Shown here: in pieces, positions 56,781 to 64,000 of the stretch | Layout: every line of letters starts with the position of its first letter | How positions within the stretch are numbered: position 1 is the stretch's first letter | Assembly (NCBI GenBank): GCA_027604505.1 | Contig: JADIIX010000065.1 | Location: forward strand, 1 to 64,000 | Direction: 5' to 3' | DNA from: Gonapodya sp. JEL0774 | Taxonomy: Eukaryota; Monoblepharomycota; Monoblepharidomycetes; Monoblepharidales; Gonapodyaceae | Length of the DNA: 64,000 bases | Notes under the pieces: generated by a model | Databases searched by the model: none | Told to the model about the DNA's origin: nothing | Seen by the model: only the letters and a program-made list of their open reading frames with translations | Made by a program: the position numbers and the translations under genes

Positions 56781-58963
56781 ATGGAATTCTACGCGCACCA
56801 TGTGGTTGCATCCCTTCTTGTCCCCGCCATACGTCGCCTCAGCTTTCCCTTACACAACAATGCCGTTTCGCGCCTAACCAGCCTCGTGGAGCTGCGCCAT
56901 TCCCCGATGAGCTCCACCGGCAGTCCTGATCGTACGATAGCGGATGCGATTGCTGCGAAAATCGCTGTGCCGGCGGTGTGGGCGATGGTCGAGGAAAACA
57001 TTGAGGTTGGAAACTCGTCGGTGGAAGCCTCACTTGCTAGTGATGAAGGAGTATTCCAATATGGCGAAACTGACATTATTACTGAGCGACGCCGGAGAGG
57101 ACTGGAAGAGGAGCAACCGTGGAGCGAATTTGCCAACCAACTTATAAACGAAGTGAGTAATGTCCACGCAATCGCTTCGACAGCCATGAGATATGTTGTT
57201 TTCGAAAAGTTGCAAAGTTCTCTCACATCTTTCGCAGATCATCCCCGACGGTGCTGTCATTACGTCTGTTCGTCTCACGCACATTCATATCTATTTCACA
57301 GTGAACATGCGGCATTTCTTAGTCCAGCTATTCCAAACTTCCCCTGCTCCACCACCTCCTACCACTACCTCCTTTCTCTCAGTTATTCTCGTTGCCCTCC
57401 CAGACCCCGCAGAGCGGGCTCTTCAGCTCCATGATCTCCGGGCAGTCGTTCTCGCCGGTTTCGTCAAAGCCGTTTGTGAAAACGAGGGGAAGCAAGTTGT
57501 CGCCATGGAGTGGCATGTACAAGGACACAGAGAGGACGATGAGTTCGACATGGACGATGACAGCATTTCTTCGTTCTCGGATACACACCATATCTCAACC
57601 TCAAATGAACACGGAGAGTCGTCGAAGAACAATGCATCCATAGCAAAAGATTTGGAACCGTGGAGTGGAAATCGGAGACAGCATATCCACAAATATGCTG
57701 ACCTCTTGTCAACATGCTCACTGCTGAATCTGCCCATCTTACCATCCCCATCACCTCCACCGGAACCCGACGGCGTTCTCAGTTTTATCGCTTCCCAAGG
57801 ATCGCTCACAATCTCCATTGACCATTCAAACCCTTCTCGTACCGTGCACCTTTGCGACCCTACTGGAAATCCCACTTTACTGGCACGTGACCTCGCGAAA
57901 CTCACAGCAATTGATGAGGAGCTTGCCCGTCGTTCCAGAGAGATGGATAGAGCACTGCCTCGCGCGTCAGAAGTATTGCTAGTGGCTTCGGCTCGCCTGC
58001 AGTACCATTTTACGGTGCTGGAGAAGGCAAGAACCCAACTCCTTCAACTTCGGGATCCAAAGAAGACCCCACCACTGCGTCACGTTACATTCACCGAAGC
58101 GATTCTACCACCCGGGATTGATACCCCACAGTGTGTCTTGGACGCCTGTAGGGTCTCCCGTGAGGAAGCAGACGCAGAGGGGTCTGGGGGTTTTCTTCCG
58201 CTTAAACCCCTGTTAGACCTGGCGAGATCGAAAGCACTGGCGACGCTTCAAGAACGCTGGGGACATGAAAGGACTGCGGACTTGAACATAAGGAGAGAAA
58301 GTGAAGAGGGTATCTTGGGGGTTGACCGGGACAACCTCGTGACAGACGCCGAGGCGTTAGCTGTTGCCGTTGCTGCGCTGTCGGCGCAGGACTTGTCTGT
58401 GCGAAGAACTCGCGCCCACGCGTGGCGATGGTCCGGGTGCGGCGGTTTGATGGAAGACGAGGCACCCACTGGAGCGCTCAGAGATATGGAGAGAAACGGT
58501 GGAGTGTACCTGCAATACGCGCATGCAAGGATGACGAGGTAAAATTCCTAGAACGGCTCACTGATTTAAGTGTGAGTTGTTGGATTAGTTCTGACTCACC
58601 TTTTGCATTTGCAGCATAGTTCGCCAGTCGTCCTTGGATAGCCTACTCTCGCCCAGTGAGGACCCCCTTTTCGACCCTATTCATTTGCTTCCTCCACTTG
58701 TATCCACGTTTCCACCTCTTCTTCTAACACTCGCCCTCCTTCCCAACGTTCTGCAAAATCTGCCGAACTCCTTTGACCCTGCACCTCTCATGTCACACCT
58801 TATCCACCTTGCCAAGCTTGCGGCATCCGTTTCAGGTAGCTACAGAGTTAAGGGAATGAGGGAAGAGCTGAAGAGAACAAGAGGGTGGTTAATGGAATGG
58901 GCGAGGAGGGGTGTTCACGGGGGCATTCGGGTAATGGGTTGGATTGCAGTTGGGAGAATGTAG
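56781..58963 (+). CDS. DALR-domain protein, DALRD3-like (arginyl-tRNA synthetase relative without catalytic core)
   Basis: Three exons join exactly: 56781-57152, 57238-58538 and 58615-58963, about 673 residues. An ATG at 56910 is an alternative start. The C-terminus is a DALR anticodon-binding domain: GGVYLQYAHARMTSIVRQS across the last intron matches the GxYLQYAHARlxSI(x)RK signature of arginyl-tRNA synthetases, followed by helices ending GSYRVKGMREELKRTRGWLM. The region before it (NLVTDAEALAVAVAALSAQD) also fits the start of that domain. No HIGH or KMSKS class I signature is found, so it should not aminoacylate. That architecture is the one of DALRD3, which in human cells helps METTL2 methylate C32 of arginine tRNAs. 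Role here is inferred. An acidic low-complexity insert lies around 57520-57620. Confidence 0.62.
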
Positions 58964-59105
58964 AAAGGTTTTATTGCACCAACAACAGTATTTCTGCTTG
59001 GGAATGAAGAGGGAGCGCGTGACCTTTTTCTCGGACCAAAGGGACCAAAGTCGTGTGTCATGCTTGTCCCCAACAAGCGGAAGACTCGAAACCCGATTTC
59101 TAAGA

Positions 59106-61937
59106 ATGGATCCAATCAACGAAATGAACAGTGTTAGCGTCAACGGTCACCTTGGCCTGGATATCGGTCGATCGATGTCTTTGTCGGCTGCTTCTGGCCG
59201 TAATGGCATTCCCTCCTCCCAAGTTGAGCCAACCACCGGGTGGGAGGTCGTGTTGAGAAACAAACACCAGATTGTTCTCTTCTCGCCGTCTTCGAACCAA
59301 ATTCATGTCGAGAGAATGCAAAGATTTCCTCATATCCCGCTGCCTGGATCGCCCTCCAGACTGCATAATTTACTTTTGCCCGCACCTTTGGACGAATCAG
59401 TGGAGATGTCTTTCACTCATGAGCAGGTTAGTGGTACTGAAGTCACGCGTGCTGGTGATGCCCCTGTCCGCACCTCTCCGTTTGTTTGGAACTTCTGCAG
59501 ACTTACCCCAGACCGCTGCGTTTGCCTACATTAAAGTCACACCCGTATCGACGACCGAACTCCCGCTCCTCTGTTTCCTCCTCCACTTCAATGACGTCAT
59601 TGGAACCATCGCTTCGCCCCTCCGCCGGCCCCCTCCCGCCCCCTCAAGGGTACCCTTCTGCTCCTCCCATTCCCTTCGCTTCAAACGAGCTCTCCGTGAC
59701 TTCAGTGTCCCGGCTCTGCCCAACTTGCTACCAACCCCTTCCACCCGAAGAAACTCCCCTCACGACCGGTTCCTTCGACGAAGTAGCCAACGAACGCCGC
59801 CGCTCAAATTCTCCCAGAAATCATGTTAGGACACACTCCGGCGATGTCGCACAGACAGGGAGACCAACACGTCACCGCAGTGGCGGTGCAATAAGGGCGA
59901 GGGATTTGGGCGAGGCGGGTAACATCAGAGGACATGAAACGGATTCCAGTTTCGGTCCGGATGCGGTTTCCTTAGTAAGTGGACCCAGATATGTGCACCG
60001 ACACTACTTTAGACTTCTTGAGAGGGCAAGGTGAGCAGAACCGTGAGCGATGGTGCAGTTTTAACCCAGCTCAGGGATGTCGGGATTGTGAGCTGCTTGG
60101 GTCCCAATGACTCAGTTCCATGCAAGTGTATTGCCTTGAGAAATTGGCCAGGAGTTGGTCCGCCATGATGTAATTACGTCCGTTTCCATAACAGCACACC
60201 TTTGGGATCCGAAACATCCCCTGTCATCTTCTCCCCCTCGCCCTCCCCCGCACCATTTCACCAAGACACCGATTGGGAAGAACTCCCGGACGTCGATCCT
60301 AACACGACACAGCCGCCTGTCGCTCGCACTACGTACACTACCACCAGCCCACCCTCGTCACCCACTCCCCCTCCTCATTCTCCAAGCCCTGACCCAGGCC
60401 CTATTGTTCGCCACCATCACACATCCCTTCATCACCCACAACCCCAATCCGCATCTATGCCTTCACCCGCAGTCGGCTTGCCCTCACACCTGTTCAACAC
60501 TGGGTACTACCACCGCTTCTTCGTACCCCTGCGAAAGCTGGGTCGTGGTCATGGCGGCTCTGTGGACTTGTGTGACCACGTCCTGGATGGGGAGGTCTTG
60601 GGCAGGTACGCAGTGAAGATGTGCGCGGTTGGGGAGAGTCATAGATGGCTGGTTGGGGTATTGAGGGAGGTGAAGATGTTGGAACGGGTCAGGTAGGTGA
60701 TGGTAGTTCGAGGGGTTGGTACAATATACCAGGATTTACGTTGTTCTGATACGTTACTGTAGGCACCCGAATATTGTGGAGTACAAGCATGCCTGGCTTG
60801 AGCAGTATCAGCTCACTCCTTTCGGTGAGTCATCACTCCTTGTACTGTCACTATACGCACAACTTGGATATTGGAATCCACTCAATTCCGAATTTCATTC
60901 GATTTTTTTACCTCAAGGTCCTCCCATACCAGTCCTGTTCATTCTTATGGAGCTCGCAAACGCCGCCAGTCTTGAAGACTTCATTCTAATCGAACAGCCA
61001 CCGAGTTCGTCGTCCCCTCCTCGTCCGCGCCGCCCGTCCCGCCTGCTCCCATCCCCCGGACCCCCCGTAGATCCTCGCCCAGCCTTCTGGTACGGCGGCA
61101 TTGGAACAGATCCGAACACAGGACGCCGAGTGAGATATCTGTTGGAACCTCAGATTTGGCGTCTTTTTCTCGACTCGTGTGCCGGACTGGCACACCTGCA
61201 CGCGTGCGGGGTAATACACAGAGACGTCAAACCACCCAACCTTCTCCTACACTATGGTCCACGGGGAGGTCTGGAGGCCGCAGGTGGTGTAGGGTGGCCT
61301 GGTGATTCTAACCCTGCATTCAGTGCAGACCCCGACGACGTGCCCCGAGTCCTGTTGTCGGACTTCGGCGAGTGTGAAATTATCACGCCCACGCGTAACA
61401 ATGAAACTCGACGAGTGCATACAGGAGCAACTGGTACTCTGGAGTTTTCTGCACCTGAGTCTATTGTGCCTGGCGGCCAAGGAGGCGATGCGAAGAGTGA
61501 CATGTGGTCCCTGGGTGTAGTCTTGTACTTTATGTGCTACGGAGCCCTACCGTGGAGGGAGTATGAGGATGTCGATGCGCTGAGGAAGGAGGTCGAGGGA
61601 TACCATGAGTGAGAATGTCGTCCCGTGAACCGAACTAATGCCCTCTCTCATGATGTCTTGGTGCCCGTCCTCTGTGGGATTGTCCAGGATCACTAGTTTC
61701 CCCGATGATATCATCCCTCGTCCACCACACGTCCCCGAGTCTCTCCCTCCTCGTGTAACCAGCGAGCTCAAGCGACTGATTATGAGGCTCATGGCCCGCA
61801 ATCCTGCTCACAGACCCACTGCAAGGGAAGTGCTTGAAGAGTATGGGAACAAAGGAGATTGGGATGGGGGATACGGAAGTGGGCGAAGGAGGGCGAGCAG
61901 AATGGGGGACGACGGGTGGGGCTGGCCCGCCAGATGA
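59106..61937 (+). CDS. IKS1: Iks1-type Ser/Thr protein kinase
   Basis: Six exons join exactly: 59106-59426, 59501-60030, 60195-60692, 60763-60824, 60918-61608 and 61688-61937, about 783 residues. The start MDPINEMNSVSVNGHLGLDI is the first ATG in frame. The N-terminal region has WEVVLRNKHQIVLFSPSSNQ, a CPTCYQPLP knuckle and YVHRHYFRLLERA, all as in fungal Iks1. The kinase domain begins at YYHRFFVPLRKLGRGHGGSV (60505-60560), with AVKM lysine, RHPNIVEYKHAWLE, VLFILMELANAASLEDFI, a Pro-rich insert, GVIHRDVKPPNLLL (61210), VLLSDFGECE (61360), GTLEFSAPES, KSDMWSLGVVLYFMCYGALP and RLMARNPAHRPTAREVLEEY (61790). The HRD, DFG and APE motifs are intact. Iks1 loss affects cell-wall and osmotic responses in yeast, but its substrates are not known to me. 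Confidence 0.88.
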
Positions 61938-62092
61938 ATAAGGAATGAGCGTTCTTAAACTTCGGCTGAAATCGCGCCGATGCATTGGTGCGAACATTTG
62001 CATTTGTGGCATGGTATTTTTTACATTCACTGCCGTTTCAACCACTAATCACTTAAATAAAGCAAAGTCCTCCTCTTGCTCATGACTTGAAC

Positions 62093-63288
62093 TCATCGGT
62101 TCATGGCCCAAATTCTACCAAGTGTCCACATCCCTCCCTCCACTACCCGCACGCTCTCCACCACCTCCCTTTGCCCAGTATCCAGGGCCTGGGACGCCGC
62201 ACCACGGAGCCATCTCGCGCTGGGACGAGGAGCCATGATTGGAACCGTGAGGTCGATTTCCGCGACGATGTGAAAGTCCTTCGCCCCCACCGCCCCATGC
62301 TGGCGTTCCTTTCGTGAGCGTGTGGGTTCCCATACACTATCTGATGCGGATTGGCCCTGCAGCGACAGCCATCCTCCCCTCCCAACTTCCCCGACGAGTA
62401 CATCCCAATATCCTGATTGTACATGATCGTGAAGGAACCTCACGAGCCGGCGCGACCAGTCCTCGTCGGAGTAGAACATGTCCCCGACAACAATCAGACC
62501 AGGTCGGTATGCAGGCGCAACGGTCAGTGCAGCCGATTCAAGAACGTCGGGTGTCAAATACATGTCGGTAAGAATGCTCAAGCCAGAATCTCGACCGTTT
62601 TGGCGTCGAAGTTCATGCAGGTTTACCAAATCACCGTTCGCGAGTGTCAAACGGCCGGAATCGGCCAGATCAGAGGAAGTCAAGCGAGTAGGGCGCAGAG
62701 TGGCATCAATGTTTACGGTGGTAGCCGCAAGGGAGAGAAGGGAGATATCATTCCCAACGACGAGTTGGGCTCCGCGTAGGAGTGCGGCGATAGAAGCTGA
62801 GCCGCAACCGCAGCCGAGATCAACCACAACGCGGCCATGACAAAGAAAGCGGTCGAATGCTGGCGCTGGATGCAGAAGAAAGCGAGTAAGGACCTGGCCA
62901 CCTGTTGTGAGTTGATTGAGGGTTCACAAGCACATTCAAGTCTCGTGGAGATCTCACCTGCCCAGTAGAATGCCCAGAAGGCATCTATTTCTCCTATTTC
63001 CCTCTCCGCGTCTTGTTCTGTCCATCCGAACATCGGGCTGGGAGGTATTCCCAAGTGCAGCGTCAATTCCGGTGTGATGTGTGACCGCTTGCTGGGATAG
63101 GCGTGCTTTACGACGAGTTTCGCCAAGCTTGCAAGACTAGACGGGTGGGGGTGGTTGATCGAAGACGAATCGGAACTCGTGATGGACCGATGCAATCGAG
63201 TCTTTAAGGTGCCGATAACAGCGAGCGTGGGTCTTCGATAGCGATGTAAGGAATAAAATAAGTGAAAGCCAGAGCAATGCATTGACAT
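62093..63288 (-). CDS. ETFBKMT: ETF-beta lysine methyltransferase-like protein (METTL20 type)
   Basis: SAM-dependent lysine methyltransferase, probably mitochondrial. Two exons join exactly: 62958-63288 and 62093-62901, about 379 residues. The N-terminus (MSMHCSGFHLFYSLHRYRR) is basic and Ser-rich with few acids, consistent with a presequence. The family-specific opening follows (HITPELTLHLGIPPSP, then DAFWAFYWAGGQVLTRFLL across the intron). SAM-binding motif I is VVVDLGCGCGSASIAALLRG and the next strand VVGNDIS. The signature VGDMFYSDEDWSRRLVRFL corresponds to the GDMFYDxE motif of METTL20. Human METTL20 methylates lysines of the ETF beta subunit and tunes electron transfer from acyl-CoA dehydrogenases. 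A related prokaryotic-type methyltransferase with another target cannot be excluded. Confidence 0.82.
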
Positions 63289-63746
63289 CCTCTGAGACGA
63301 TGGTTGTTGGCTGTGAGTGCTATGTATGAAGCCACAGCAATATCAGTTTGACAGAGTACCGGGACCTGCTGTTTTCCAGTCAACGAGACAGCATACCCGT
63401 TTCAAAGTTGCTTATTGGTTTCTAGAGACAGGCTGTAGCTTCTCCTAGTCTACCTGTCCTTAATAAATAAGCAATGACGATCAACTAAACGACTGACCCC
63501 CTGGCGACATTCCATTCACTTGTCTTCTCCTAAAATCACAACCGGAGAGTGACTTGCTCTTTTCTAACCGGCTGCATACAGTGTGCCTGGCTACTGGGTT
63601 GTCGGACTCAGAGTCTCCTGTTGACCATCATGAAGGTCTTGAACCCTGCCCGTGCGTCATTGAAGGAGTACATAATTCGCGGCGTAGCCGTTGATTCAAA
63701 ACCAGGATGTACACCAACTAACTTTTCGCGATTAACATGCCAAAAT
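63289..63746. other. Spacer between the methyltransferase and the second FATP gene
   Basis: About 460 bases upstream of the methyltransferase start and downstream of the FATP stop, both minus strand. Only a short plus-strand open frame is present; no recognisable gene. Confidence 0.45.
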
Positions 63747-64000
63747 CTAAAGTCGTGCCTTTCCTCCATCTATTGTGGATTTATCTGCATCGGTGAACGG
63801 GACATAGATATCCTTGTTCGGGGGCATCCAGAACGTTGAGGGTTTGTATCCTTCTTTTTGATATTCCACCTTCCGGTGTTTCATTGATGCTGTGAGCTCC
63901 ACCGCTGGAGCCAAGCGAATGAAAATGGGTACCGCATCTGAGGAACAAGTAATTAAGAATGAAGCTAAGCACACACAGTCCTCAAAGACGCCTTACATCG
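63747..64000 (-). CDS. C-terminal part of a second FATP/very-long-chain acyl-CoA synthetase (partial)
   Basis: Only the last exon (63747-63937) is clear; the gene continues beyond the right edge. After a good acceptor (TTCCTCAG) it reads DAVPIFIRLAPAVELTASMK then HRKVEYQKEGYKPSTFWMPP and ends DGGKARL. This matches the C-terminus of FATP proteins (xxVPxFVRLxxxxExTxTFKxxKVxLxxEG) and of the complete paralogue at 21163-24480 (TFKHRKVELQKEG ... GGKAKL). The terminal ARL is PTS1-like. Sequence divergence outside the shared motif shows it is a distinct paralogue, not a recent duplicate. Confidence 0.75.

Overview
The window is nuclear DNA from a fungus. Most genes are split by short GT-AG introns (about 55-130 bp, donors mostly GTGAGT or GTAAGT, acceptors YAG), and genes lie close together on both strands. 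A MYCBPAP-type axonemal central-apparatus protein at 37.3-41.3 kb points to an organism that builds a flagellum. Together with clear fungal families (Rck2/Srk1 kinase, Iks1 kinase, Syg1-type SPX-EXS protein, Aim19) this suggests a zoosporic fungus of chytrid type; that assignment is inference. Exon borders were read by eye by joining conserved protein segments in frame. Those given to the base are the well-supported ones; other models are outer limits.

Layout. 0.9-2.8 kb (+): ToxD-like MDR oxidoreductase. 3.4-7.3 kb (+): large protein with a C-terminal TPR-like segment. 7.7-11.5 kb (-): Syg1/XPR1-like SPX-EXS phosphate transporter or sensor. 11.8-13.7 kb (-): LRR protein. 14.2-16.2 kb (+): LARGE-type GT49 glycosyltransferase. 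16.5-18.1 kb (+): ankyrin-like protein built from an internal duplication. 18.2-20.0 kb (-): peroxisomal dienoyl-CoA isomerase. 21.2-24.5 kb (-): FATP/very-long-chain acyl-CoA synthetase. 24.8-27.5 kb (-): cyclin. 28.9-30.4 kb (-): GT25 glycosyltransferase. 30.6-34.3 kb (-): Rck2/Srk1-type kinase. 34.7-36.9 kb (-): F-box-like protein. 37.3-41.3 kb (+): MYCBPAP. 41.4-42.0 kb (-): Aim19-like mitochondrial protein. 42.4-43.5 kb (-): MYND protein. 44.6-49.6 kb (+): giant disordered Ser-rich protein. 49.8-52.9 kb (-): cytochrome b5/acyl-CoA dehydrogenase fusion. 54.3-56.2 kb (+): MORN-alpha/beta-hydrolase protein. 56.8-59.0 kb (+): DALR-domain (DALRD3-like) protein. 59.1-61.9 kb (+): Iks1-type kinase. 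62.1-63.3 kb (-): ETF-beta lysine methyltransferase-like protein. 63.7 kb to the edge (-): C-terminus of a second FATP.

Four genes form a fatty-acid theme: two FATP acyl-CoA synthetases, the b5-fused acyl-CoA dehydrogenase and the dienoyl-CoA isomerase. All end in PTS1-like tripeptides (AKL, ARL, AKL, PKL), which suggests peroxisomal beta-oxidation using a dehydrogenase. An ETF-beta methyltransferase homologue adds a mitochondrial electron-transfer link. I saw no convincing CRISPR array, rRNA, tRNA or complete transposon.
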